The translations under genes and the position numbers were made by a program. This document shows, piece after piece, positions 27,131-37,350 of a DNA stretch of 64,000 bases. The stretch spans positions 62,001 to 126,000 of the forward strand of contig DATFAA010000006.1 of the NCBI GenBank assembly GCA_035255045.1. The letters are read 5' to 3'. The notes under the pieces are model-generated. The model was not told where the DNA came from. It made no database searches and saw only the letters and a list, made by a program, of their open reading frames with translations. This DNA comes from JAGTRP01 sp035255045 (GTDB taxonomy: Bacteria > Pseudomonadota > Gammaproteobacteria > Burkholderiales > Rhodocyclaceae). Position 1 is the first letter of the stretch, and the number at the start of each line of letters is the position of its first letter.

Positions 27131-27405
27131 GCGAGGAACGGGCAAAGCTCGCCAAGGAAGTCGAGAAGGATGCCCGGCGCCTGGCCCGGGCCGAGGAGGA
27201 GCGCCCCACCCTGCTGGCCCAGACCGCCTACATCGGCGTCCTTGGCCTGAGCTTCGTGCTGCCGGTCATCGGCGGCGCCTATCTGGGGCGCTGGATCGAC
27301 AGCCAGTTCGAGGGCTACTCCATGCGCTGGACCCTGAGCCTCATGTTCCTCGGCATCGTCATCGGCGCCTTCAACGTGTATCACCTGATCCGGGAACGGG
27401 ACTAG
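27127..27405 (+). CDS. atpQ: AtpQ/AtpI-like membrane subunit of N-type ATPase
   Basis: A 92-residue protein with a charged N terminus (EERAKLAKEVEKDARRLAR) and two membrane helices (YIGVLGLSFVLPVIGGAYLG and LSLMFLGIVIGAFNVYHLI). This is the AtpI-like layout of AtpQ in N-type ATPase operons, linked in related systems to assembly of the c-ring. Start ATG at 27127 overlaps the epsilon stop. The AtpR gene that normally follows is missing here: only 12 bases separate this stop from the a-subunit start. Confidence 0.82.
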   Translation: MSEERAKLAKEVEKDARRLARAEEERPTLLAQTAYIGVLGLSFVLPVIGGAYLGRWIDSQFEGYSMRWTLSLMFLGIVIGAFNVYHLIRERD

Positions 27406-27417
27406 GAGGACACCGCC

Positions 27418-28107
27418 ATGGCCGCCGCCAGCACCTTCGTCACCGAGGTCTTCCGCATCGGCCCCCTGGCGATCACCAGCACGGTGGTGACAACCTGGGT
27501 CATCATGGCCCTCCTGGCGGCCGTCGCCTGGGCCACCCGCCGGCATCTGCGGTCAAGCCCCGGGCGCTGGCAGGTGGTGGCGGAGGGGGCTGTCGGCGCC
27601 ATCGAGGAGGCCATCCGCGCCGTCCTGCCCGAGCGCCACCGGCGGATCATGCCCTTCATCGCCACCCTGTGGATCTTCATCCTCGCCGCCAACCTGGCGA
27701 GCCTGATCCCCGGAGTCCATTCGCCCACCGGCGACCTCTCCCTGACGGCGGCCCTGGCGGTCCTGGTCTTCCTCGCCGTCCACTGGTACGGCATCCGCAG
27801 CCACGGCCTCAGGAGCTACCTGCGCCACTACCTGGAGCCCAGCCCCATCCTCCTGCCCTTCCACCTGATCGGCGAGGTGACCCGCACCCTGGCCCTGGCG
27901 GTGCGCCTCTTCGGCAACATGTTCAGCCTCCAGATGGCCGCCCTGCTGGTGCTGCTGGTGGCGGGCTTCCTGGCCCCGGTGCCCCTCCTGGTGCTGCACA
28001 TCATCGAGGCGGTGGTACAGGCCTACATTTTCGGCATGCTGGCCCTGATCTACCTGGCCGGTGCCATCCAGTCCCAGGATTCGAGACATCGTCAGGAAAG
28101 GGAATAA
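27418..28107 (+). CDS. atpB: N-type ATPase a subunit
   Basis: A 229-residue polytopic protein with about five helices. The family segment EVTRTLALAVRLFGNMFSLQ carries the essential Arg of the stator half-channels. The C-terminal helix pair ends IEAVVQAYIFGMLALIYLAG. It forms the ion path against the c-ring. It is preceded by an AGGAGG-type ribosome site, 12 bases after atpQ. Confidence 0.94.
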   Translation: MAAASTFVTEVFRIGPLAITSTVVTTWVIMALLAAVAWATRRHLRSSPGRWQVVAEGAVGAIEEAIRAVLPERHRRIMPFIATLWIFILAANLASLIPGVHSPTGDLSLTAALAVLVFLAVHWYGIRSHGLRSYLRHYLEPSPILLPFHLIGEVTRTLALAVRLFGNMFSLQMAALLVLLVAGFLAPVPLLVLHIIEAVVQAYIFGMLALIYLAGAIQSQDSRHRQERE

Positions 28108-28110
28108 GCC

Positions 28111-28377
28111 ATGAACGACTTGAGCTGGTTTGCCATCGCATCCACCGTCGCCGCCGCCCTGGCGGTGGCCTTCGGCGTCTTCTTCCCGGCCCAGGCCATG
28201 GGCCGGGCCATCAGCCAGGCCCTCGACGCCCTGGCCCGGCAGCCGGAGGCGGAAAAGGCCATCACCCGGACCCTCTTCATCGGCCTGGCCATGATCGAAT
28301 CCCTGGCCATCTACGTGCTGGTGGTGGTGCTCATCATCCTCTTCCGCAACCCCCTGCTCGAATACCTCCTCAAGTAG
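28111..28377 (+). CDS. atpE: N-type ATPase c subunit (rotor ring)
   Basis: An 88-residue helical hairpin, longer at the N terminus than standard c subunits. The polar loop is ARQPEA. The ion-binding Glu63 is in MIESLAIY, and the conserved Pro26 is in FFPAQAMG. Glu63-Ser64 and Tyr68 match the Ilyobacter Na+ site. However, the residue aligned with its Gln32 is Met30, with a Gln two residues earlier, and the Thr67 position is Leu. Proton or sodium coupling is therefore undecided from sequence. Confidence 0.94.
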   Translation: MNDLSWFAIASTVAAALAVAFGVFFPAQAMGRAISQALDALARQPEAEKAITRTLFIGLAMIESLAIYVLVVVLIILFRNPLLEYLLK

Positions 28378-28385
28378 GGGAAGCC

Positions 28386-29129
28386 ATGGAAATCGACGGC
28401 ACGACCTTCGTCCTGGAAATCATCAATTTCCTGGTCCTGGTGTGGCTCCTGCAGCGCCTCCTGTACAAGCCGGTCACCGAGGTCATCGCCCGGCGCCAGG
28501 CGGGCATCGAGAAGATCCTGGCCGACGCCCGGGCGGTGCGGGCCGAGGCCGATGCCCTCAAGGCCCAGTTCGACCGCCGCATGGCCGACTGGGAGGCGGA
28601 AAAGACCCAGGCCCGCCGCCAGCTCGGCGAGGAACTGGAAGGCGAGCGGACCCGGCGCCTGGCCGCCCTCCAGGCCGACCTGGAGGAGGAGCGGGCCCGG
28701 GCCGCCGTCCTAGAGCAGCGCCGGGCCCAGGACGAGGGCCGGCGCCTGGCGTCCCGGGCCCGGGACGAGGGCGCCCGCTTCGCCGCCCGCCTCCTTTCCC
28801 GCCTCGCCAGCCGGGAGCTGGAGCAGAGCATCTGCCGCCTGCTCCTGGCCGACCTGCCCCAGCTGCCCGCCGACCAGCTCCAGGCCTTGGCGGCGGCCGG
28901 CGAGGCGGGGGAGGCCCGGGTCACCAGCGCCTGGCCCCTGGACGAGGCCCTGCGCGCCGGCCTCGCGGAAACCCTGGGCAGCCTGGCGGGCCGGCCGGTG
29001 GCCTGCCGGTTCGGGGAGGACCCGGACCTCGTGGCCGGCCTGCGCATCAGCCTGGGCTCCCGCATGCTCGCCGCCAACCTGGCCGACGAGCTGAAACTCT
29101 TTGCCGAGGCCCACCGTGAAGGCGGCTGA
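28386..29129 (+). CDS. atpF: N-type ATPase b subunit (long, b-delta like)
   Basis: A 247-residue protein: one membrane helix (about 9-27, LEIINFLVLVWLLQRLLYKP), a long charged coiled coil to about 150, then a globular C-terminal region ending in GLRISLGSRMLAANLADEL. Standard b subunits are about 156 residues. The extra domain resembles delta and would replace the delta subunit, which has no gene in this operon, as is typical of N-type ATPases. Confidence 0.92.
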   Translation: MEIDGTTFVLEIINFLVLVWLLQRLLYKPVTEVIARRQAGIEKILADARAVRAEADALKAQFDRRMADWEAEKTQARRQLGEELEGERTRRLAALQADLEEERARAAVLEQRRAQDEGRRLASRARDEGARFAARLLSRLASRELEQSICRLLLADLPQLPADQLQALAAAGEAGEARVTSAWPLDEALRAGLAETLGSLAGRPVACRFGEDPDLVAGLRISLGSRMLAANLADELKLFAEAHREGG

Positions 29130-30579
29130 TCCCGGCGCCGACTGGCTGGGCGCCTACCGCTTCGGGCCACGCCTCGGCGAGCAGGGGCGGGTGGTCGCCA
29201 TCGGCGACGGCATCGTCTGGATCCGCGGCCTGCCCTCCGCGGCCATGGACGAGGTGCTCACCTTGGAAGACGGCAGCCAGGCCCTGGTCTTCCACCTGGA
29301 GGAGGAACTGCTGGGGGCCATTCTCCTGCGGCAGAGTCCGGCCCTCAGTGCAGGGACGCTTGTGCATCGCTCGGGAGAGCGCCTGAGCATCGGGGTCGGG
29401 GACGGCCTGCTGGGTCGGGTGGTCGACCCGCTCGGCATGCCCCTGGACGGCGGCGAGGCGCCGGAAGCCACGGCCCGCCGCGAACTGGACGTGCCCTCCC
29501 CCCCCATCCTGGCCCGGGATTTCGTGGACCAGCCCCTCTACACCGGCAACAAGATCATCGACACCATCATTCCCATGGGCAAGGGGCAGCGCCAGCTCAT
29601 CGTCGGCGACAACGGCGTCGGCAAGACCTCCCTGGCCCTCGATGCGGTCATCAACCAGAAGGGGAAGGCCGTCCATTGCGTCTACGTCGCCATCGGCCAG
29701 AAGCGCTCCAGCGTCATCAACATCATCGAACTGCTGGGGGAATCGGGAGCCCTGGCGAATACCACCGTGGTGGTGGCGGAAGCGACCGCCATGCCGGGGC
29801 TCAAGTACCTGGCCCCCTTCGCCGGCTGCGCCGTGGCCGAGGGCTGGATGTGGCAGGGCAAGGATACCCTGGTGGTCTACGACGATCTCACCACCCACGC
29901 CCGCACCTACCGGGAGTTGTCCCTGCTGCTGCGCCGGCCGCCGGGCCGGGAGGCCTACCCCGGGGACATCTTCTACCTGCACTCCCGCCTGCTCGAGCGC
30001 TCCACCCGCCTGGCCCCGGTGCACGGCGGTGGCAGCATGACCGCCCTGCCCCTGGTGGAAACCGAGCAGGGGGAAATCGCCGCCTACATCCCCACCAACC
30101 TGGTCTCCATCACCGACGGCCAGGTCTACCTGGACCAGAACCTCTTCGCCGCCGGCTTCCTGCCGGCCATCGACGTCACCCGCTCGGTGTCCCGCATCGG
30201 CGGCCAGGCCCAGCATCCCCGCATCAAGGAGGAGGCCGGGCGCATGAAGCTGGACTACCTGCAGTTCCTGGAACTGGAGGTGTTCACCCGCTTCGGCTCC
30301 CAGCTGGAGGCTTCCATGGAAGCCAAGATCCGGCGCGGCCGGGTGCTGCGGGAGATTTTCCGCCAGGAGCGGCTGGCGCCCATGGCCATCGAGTTCCAGC
30401 TGGCCTGGATGGTGGCCTATAACGAAGGGCTGTTCGATGCCTTGGCTACCCGCGCCATTCCCCAATGCCTCAGCCATCTGGCCGAACGGGTGGCTCATAG
30501 CCCGCTGAGCTTGGAGGATAAGAGGGTCGACTGGCAGCAGGCCGTCAGCGGGTGGATGCAGGAGGTGGCGGTGCCATGA
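29116..30579 (+). CDS. atpA: N-type ATPase alpha subunit
   Basis: A 487-residue F1 alpha subunit. The nucleotide site is GDNGVGKTSLAL, and the visible features GRVVDPLGMPLDGG and SVSRIGGQAQHP are typical of alpha. The proposed start is a GTG at 29116 preceded by GAGG and overlapping atpF by 14 bases; a TTG at 29101 is the alternative. Base composition shifts within the last 160 bases of the gene, from about 30415, toward lower GC. Confidence 0.93.
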   Translation: MKAADPGADWLGAYRFGPRLGEQGRVVAIGDGIVWIRGLPSAAMDEVLTLEDGSQALVFHLEEELLGAILLRQSPALSAGTLVHRSGERLSIGVGDGLLGRVVDPLGMPLDGGEAPEATARRELDVPSPPILARDFVDQPLYTGNKIIDTIIPMGKGQRQLIVGDNGVGKTSLALDAVINQKGKAVHCVYVAIGQKRSSVINIIELLGESGALANTTVVVAEATAMPGLKYLAPFAGCAVAEGWMWQGKDTLVVYDDLTTHARTYRELSLLLRRPPGREAYPGDIFYLHSRLLERSTRLAPVHGGGSMTALPLVETEQGEIAAYIPTNLVSITDGQVYLDQNLFAAGFLPAIDVTRSVSRIGGQAQHPRIKEEAGRMKLDYLQFLELEVFTRFGSQLEASMEAKIRRGRVLREIFRQERLAPMAIEFQLAWMVAYNEGLFDALATRAIPQCLSHLAERVAHSPLSLEDKRVDWQQAVSGWMQEVAVP

Positions 30580-31463
30580 GCAAACGCCTGCAAATCCAGA
30601 AGCATCTCCGTGTGCTGGAGGAGATCGGCGGCATCATGGGGGCGATGAAGAACATCGCCCTGATCGAGACCCACAAGCTGGCCCGCTTTCTCGCCTACCA
30701 GCACCGGGTCCTGGCCGGCATCGAGGTGGCGGCGGCGGATTTCCTGGGACACTATCCGGCGATGGCCCCGCCTGCGGCCCCTTCCCCTTCCGGCATCGTG
30801 GTCGCCATCGGCTCTCAAAGGGGGTTCTGCGGCGACTTCAACGAGTCCCTCGCCCAGGCGGTCCGCCGGCACCGCCAGCAGCTGGGCGACGAAAGATCCC
30901 GGGTGGTGGTGGTCGGTCGCCGTCTCGCCACCAAATTGAACCGCGACCCGAATATCGCCGCCGCCTTCGATGGCCCCAGTGTCTCCGAGGAGGTCCAGCC
31001 GGTCCTGCAGCGGGTCATGGAAACCTTGAGCGATCTTCAGGCCCGGGCCGCCCACCCCCTGGCCATCTCGGTCTTCGTCCATCGCGAAGGGGAAAGCGAG
31101 GTGAGCGCCCGCTCCATCCTGCCCGCTCCGCATCCCGGACGGGCCGCCCCGCGACATCCTTGTCCGCCCTTGCTGAATGTGGCGCCTCAGGCATTTTTCG
31201 CTGAGTTGGCCCGCCACTACCTTTGGGCCCAGATGCACGACGTGTTCTACGGCTCGCTGATGGCAGAAAACCGTCGCCGCCTCCAGCACCTCGAAGGTGC
31301 GATGCAACGCATGGAAGAGAAGTCGGATGACCTGCAGCGCCGCTGCAACTTGCTGCGCCAGGAGGAAATCACAGAAGAAATCGAAGTCATCATGCTGAGC
31401 AACGACGCCCTGCAGAAGTCGCTACGCACCAAGATGAACGGCCCTGCCAGCACGACCAATTGA
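30576..31463 (+). CDS. atpG: N-type ATPase gamma subunit
   Basis: A 295-residue central-stalk subunit. The N-terminal helix (KRLQIQKHLRVLEEIGGIMG, then AMKNIALIE) and the C-terminal helix (NRRRLQHLEGAMQRMEEKSD) form the rotating coiled coil. The middle has IGSQRGFCGDFNE, a gamma-family mark. Start ATG at 30576 overlaps the alpha stop and has GGAGGTG upstream. It is the last gene of the ATPase operon. Its GC content is visibly lower than that of atpD to atpF. Confidence 0.92.
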   Translation: MSKRLQIQKHLRVLEEIGGIMGAMKNIALIETHKLARFLAYQHRVLAGIEVAAADFLGHYPAMAPPAAPSPSGIVVAIGSQRGFCGDFNESLAQAVRRHRQQLGDERSRVVVVGRRLATKLNRDPNIAAAFDGPSVSEEVQPVLQRVMETLSDLQARAAHPLAISVFVHREGESEVSARSILPAPHPGRAAPRHPCPPLLNVAPQAFFAELARHYLWAQMHDVFYGSLMAENRRRLQHLEGAMQRMEEKSDDLQRRCNLLRQEEITEEIEVIMLSNDALQKSLRTKMNGPASTTN

Positions 31464-31471
31464 GATAAGCC

Positions 31472-32209
31472 GTGGAAAATGCCCTCTCCTGCATCCATTG
31501 CGGCACACACGCCACCGATCGCCTGTACGCTCGCCTTGCCGCCGGCTGCACTTGCGAGGAATGCCTATTGGCCCACTGCAAGCAGGCGGCCTGTATGGGC
31601 GATGATCCCTATGAGCTGCTGGCGGAAGCCCTGGCGGCAGCACTCGACCTGCGGGAACACCAGACCGGCCAGCACTCGAAGCGCGTCGCCTGCCATACCC
31701 TGGTGCTCGCGAGACGCTTCTACGCTGATCCGACCATTCTGCGGCAGGTGTACTGGGGCAGCCTGCTGCACGACATCGGCAAGATTGGCGTACCCGACGC
31801 CATCCTACTGAAGTCCGGGCGGCTCACCGAAGACGAGTGGGCCATCATGCGTCGGCACCCGGCCACCGGGTACGAGATTCTGGCCAAAGTGCCGCACCTC
31901 TCGATCGCCGCCGAAATCGTGCTCTGCCACGAGGAGCGCTTCGATGGCTCGGGCTATCCCCGCGGCCTGCAAGGCGATGGAATCCCCCTGGTTGCCCGCC
32001 TGTTCGCAGTGATCGACACCTTGGACGCCATGACCTCCAATCGCCCCTACCGACAAGGGCTCGATTTTGACACGGCGAAAACCGAGATTTCCCGAATGTC
32101 CGGAATCCAGTTCGATCCGGTTGCGGTAGAGGCCTTCCTCGCGGAAGAGGGCCCTCTGCGGGAGATGGCGGCCCTCCAGTGTGTGCAGCCGAACCTTACC
32201 GAAATGTAA
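31472..32209 (+). CDS. HD-GYP domain protein with Cys-rich N terminus
   Basis: A 245-residue cytoplasmic protein. An N-terminal 45-residue segment has seven Cys (7, 10, 26, 28, 31, 36, 41) and may bind zinc or another metal. The HD-GYP domain follows with HDIGKIGVPD at 100-109, RRHPATGYEIL near 128, and CHEERFDGSGYP at 152-163. In canonical members the last motif begins HHE; here the first His is Cys152, a change at a metal-ligand position. The GYP signature is otherwise present as GSGYP. A c-di-GMP phosphodiesterase role is possible but uncertain. It is eight bases after atpG. Confidence 0.88.
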   Translation: MENALSCIHCGTHATDRLYARLAAGCTCEECLLAHCKQAACMGDDPYELLAEALAAALDLREHQTGQHSKRVACHTLVLARRFYADPTILRQVYWGSLLHDIGKIGVPDAILLKSGRLTEDEWAIMRRHPATGYEILAKVPHLSIAAEIVLCHEERFDGSGYPRGLQGDGIPLVARLFAVIDTLDAMTSNRPYRQGLDFDTAKTEISRMSGIQFDPVAVEAFLAEEGPLREMAALQCVQPNLTEM

Positions 32210-32210
32210 T
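32195..32210. promoter_or_regulatory. Half-conserved ATTACA-N4-TGTAAT-like site before the copA operon
   Basis: CTTACC-GAAA-TGTAAT overlaps the stop codon of the HD-GYP gene, 75 bases before the DUF2933 start. The right arm equals, and the left arm matches at four of six bases, the perfect palindrome before the cus genes at 18617. This is consistent with shared copper control. Confidence 0.4.
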
Positions 32211-32284
32211 CCGCCAGCCATGCCCCTGTCGGCGCCCGGGGCCTAGATTGGTTGTGAGCAAGAGACGTAGAGAAAGGAAGCGCC

Positions 32285-32530
32285 ATGGCCACCGATCATC
32301 GTCTTATGGAACGCCAAGCCAAACGGGCAACGATTGCCTGGATGGTGTTTGCCATCCTCGCGGCCTTCTATCTGTGGACCGAGCACCGGGCACATCTGCT
32401 GGGCATCCTGCCGTTCGTCCTGTTGCTGTCCTGCCCGCTGATGCATTTGTTCATGCATCACGGGCATCGGCACGAGCACAGCAATCTCCCGCCCACCGAT
32501 CGCACTGACGGTAAGGGAGAGTCCAAGTGA
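32285..32530 (+). CDS. DUF2933 small membrane protein
   Basis: An 81-residue protein with two close membrane helices (about 17-33 and 38-55) and a Met/His-rich segment, CPLMHLFMHHGHRHEHS, likely to bind metal. This fits the DUF2933 family, which occurs with copper resistance genes. It has a GAAAGGAAG ribosome site and overlaps the next gene by four bases. Confidence 0.88.
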   Translation: MATDHRLMERQAKRATIAWMVFAILAAFYLWTEHRAHLLGILPFVLLLSCPLMHLFMHHGHRHEHSNLPPTDRTDGKGESK

Positions 32531-33176
32531 CGGATGGCTCGTCCGATTACGGCCTGTGGTCGCTGGTGTTGGTGAATTCGCTGTTCTTCATCGCTTTCGC
32601 CTTCAGCTTCTACCGGCCCCGGACCCGGCGGGACTGGCGCACTTTCGGCCTGTACTCGGCCTTCATCGTGGCGCTCTTTACCGAGATGTACGGGTTCCCG
32701 CTCACCATCTATCTGCTTTCCGGCTGGCTGGCCAAGCACTACCCCGGCATCGATTTCCTGTCCCACGACGCGGGCCATCTGCTGGAAATGCTGTTCGGTT
32801 GGAAGGCCAATCCCCATTTCGGCCCCTTCCACCTCCTGAGCCAAGTGTTCATCCTTGGCGGCTTCTGGTTGCTGGCCCGCGCCTGGAACGTGCTTTATCG
32901 CGCCCAACGCGAGAGGAGATTGGCGGTCACCGGCCCCTATGTCCATGTGCGCCATCCCCAATATGCCGCCTTTGTCCTGATCATGTTCGGTTTCCTGCTG
33001 CAATGGCCCACCTTGCCGACTTTGGTGATGTTTCCCATCCTCGTCGCCGTCTATACCCGCCTGGCCAAAAATGAGGAACGGGAGGTTCTGGAGATTTTTG
33101 GGGACGCCTACCGCGATTACCAGCAGCACACGCCTGCATTTATCCCGGATCTGGGCAAACTGGTAAGGAAAACGCC

Positions 33177-33180
<4 letters not shown>
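32527..33180 (+). CDS. Isoprenylcysteine carboxyl methyltransferase-like membrane protein
   Basis: A 217-residue protein with about five membrane helices. The C-terminal core has TGPYVHVRHPQYAAF and NEEREVLEIFGDAYRDYQQ, marks of the ICMT/phospholipid methyltransferase group that binds S-adenosylmethionine. Such genes are common beside DUF2933 and copA in proteobacterial copper loci; the substrate is unknown. It starts with GTG at 32527, inside the DUF2933 stop, and its own stop overlaps the copA start. Confidence 0.88.
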
Positions 33181-35498
<2,318 letters not shown>

Positions 35499-35501
35499 CG
35501 C

Positions 35502-36704
35502 TCAGCGCCACCCCACGCCGGCCGCCGCGGCGCAGAGCACGACCACCGCCCAGGGCGGCACCCGCCAGAAGGCCAGGAGCAGGAAGGCGGCCGCCGCCAG
35601 GACGAAGTCCGCCGCCGACAGGATGGCGCTGGTCCACACCGGGTGGTAGAGGGCCGCCAGCAGGAGGCCGACCACGGCGGCATTGACTCCCAGCATGGCC
35701 CGCTGCACGGCGGGATGGCGGCGCACGCCTTCCCAAAGGGGCAGGGCCCCGATCACCAGCAGGAAGCCGGGCAGGAAGATGCCGGCCAGGGCGATGGCCG
35801 CCCCCGCCCAGCCGTTCGGGCTCTGGGTGGAAACGGCGCCCAGGTAGGCGGCGAAGGTGAACAGGGGGCCGGGGACCGCCTGGGCGGCGCCGTAGCCGGC
35901 GAGGAAGGCGTCGTTGGACACCCAGCCGGCGGGCACCACCTCGGCCTGGAGCAGCGGCAGGACCACGTGCCCGCCCCCGAAGACCAGGGCACCGGCCCGG
36001 TAGAAGCTGTCGAACAGCTGCAGGGCGTAGCCGCCGCCATGGCTGGCCAGCGCCGGCAGGAGGACCAGCAGTGCCGCCCAGGCCAGGAGGGAGGCAATGC
36101 CGGTCCCTTTGCCGAGGCGGACGGAAAGCGGGCTGTGGGGCAGCGTGCCGGCGGGGGAAAGCCACAGCCAGCCGGCCAGGCCGCCCGCCACGATGACGGC
36201 GACCTGCCCCGCCGCGCCGGGAATCCAGGTGACGAAGGCGGCCGCCGCCACCGCCACGGTGGCCCGCAGCCGGTCCGGGCACAGGCTCTTGCCCATGCCC
36301 CAGAGGGCCTGGGCGACCACCGCCACTGCGACGACCTTGAGGCCATGGAGCCAGGGGCCGGCGGCGCCGCCCAGGCCGGTGAAGGCCAGGGCGAAGAGCA
36401 CCAGGGCGATGGCGGAGGGCAAGGTGAAGCCCAGCCAGGCGGCAAGCGCCCCCCGCAAGCCGCCCCGGAGGAGCCCCAGGGCGATGCCCACCTGGCTGCT
36501 GGCCGGTCCCGGCAGGAACTGGCAGAGGGCCACCAGGTCGGCATAGGCATGGTCGTCCAGCCACTGCCGGCGCTTGACGAACTCCTCCCGGAAATAGCCC
36601 AGGTGGGCCACCGGACCGCCGAAACTGGTGAGTCCGAGGCGCAGGAAGATGAGGAGGATGTCGAGGAAGGAAAATCGGGGAGCGGGGGGGATGTCTGAGG
36701 TCAT
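35502..36704 (-). CDS. chrA: Chromate efflux transporter ChrA
   Basis: A 400-residue membrane protein with the duplicated two-part CHR family layout. The first half begins FLRLGLTSFGGPVAHLGYF and has QFLPGPASSQVGIALG. The second half has the corresponding FGGGHVVLPLL and AVPGPLFTFAAYLG. It expels chromate. It converges on copA with three bases between stop codons, so it is not part of that operon but belongs to the same resistance region. No chrB regulator is visible. Confidence 0.94.
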   Translation of the reverse strand: MTSDIPPAPRFSFLDILLIFLRLGLTSFGGPVAHLGYFREEFVKRRQWLDDHAYADLVALCQFLPGPASSQVGIALGLLRGGLRGALAAWLGFTLPSAIALVLFALAFTGLGGAAGPWLHGLKVVAVAVVAQALWGMGKSLCPDRLRATVAVAAAAFVTWIPGAAGQVAVIVAGGLAGWLWLSPAGTLPHSPLSVRLGKGTGIASLLAWAALLVLLPALASHGGGYALQLFDSFYRAGALVFGGGHVVLPLLQAEVVPAGWVSNDAFLAGYGAAQAVPGPLFTFAAYLGAVSTQSPNGWAGAAIALAGIFLPGFLLVIGALPLWEGVRRHPAVQRAMLGVNAAVVGLLLAALYHPVWTSAILSAADFVLAAAAFLLLAFWRVPPWAVVVLCAAAAGVGWR

Positions 36705-36844
36705 GCCGTCGGGTTGGGTCGTTCCATCCCCGGATCGTAATTCGACGGCGGCGGCAGTGCCAGAGGCGTCCGGCTCAGGGGCCGTGGCGGGCCCGAAACG
36801 GCAACGGCTCCCGCAGGAGCCGCTCCGTCCGGGCGCTGGCGGTC

Positions 36845-37216
36845 TTACATCCCCTTGCGCGCCTCGTAGAGGCCGTGGCCGCCGAGCCCTTCCTCGTGGT
36901 TGTTCAGGCCCCGATCCAGGGCCTTGTCGGCCTGCCGCTGCATGGCCAGCTGGTCCGGGCTGGCAGGCTTCATCTTCTGCAGCTCGTAGAGGCCGTGGCC
37001 GCCGACACCCTCGCTGTGATTGGCGACGTCCCGGTCCCAGTTCTTCTGGTGCTCCCGTTCCGCCTTCAGGGTTTCCGGCGTGGAGGCCTGCTGGCTGACG
37101 TGGGCCAGCCAGTGCAGGCTGCCGGCCTCGGAGTAGTCCTCATGGGCGACGGCGACGCCGGCGGTACCGGCGGCGAAGAGAGCGATCAGGGTGAGGGTTG
37201 CGAATTTGGCTTTCAT
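36845..37216 (-). CDS. Secreted protein with duplicated NHxEGxGGHGLYE motif
   Basis: A 123-residue protein with a signal peptide (cleavage near AVAHE, about 23-25). The mature part holds two copies of a 16-residue motif at about 66-81 (NHSEGVGGHGLYELQK) and 106-121 (NNHEEGLGGHGLYEAR). They are joined by a charged helical linker. His and Glu in the motif could bind metal, but I know no family for it. An AGGAG-type ribosome site precedes the ATG at 37216. It lies alone between chrA and the FRG gene. Confidence 0.78.
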   Translation of the reverse strand: MKAKFATLTLIALFAAGTAGVAVAHEDYSEAGSLHWLAHVSQQASTPETLKAEREHQKNWDRDVANHSEGVGGHGLYELQKMKPASPDQLAMQRQADKALDRGLNNHEEGLGGHGLYEARKGM

Positions 37217-37350
37217 GGTGTTCTCCTAGAGTAATCACTTTGTCTGGTTCGGACTTCTGCGTTTCGTCCTACCGTGATCCCATCTTAGGAAACCGCCCCC
37301 GACGGGAAGGTGACGGGGCAATTACAGTTGCGTCAGCTGGAGAACCGGCC

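Noticed and set aside
27406..27417. Search for atpR between atpQ and atpB
   Set aside because: Only 12 bases are available, so no gene can be called; reported as an absence.
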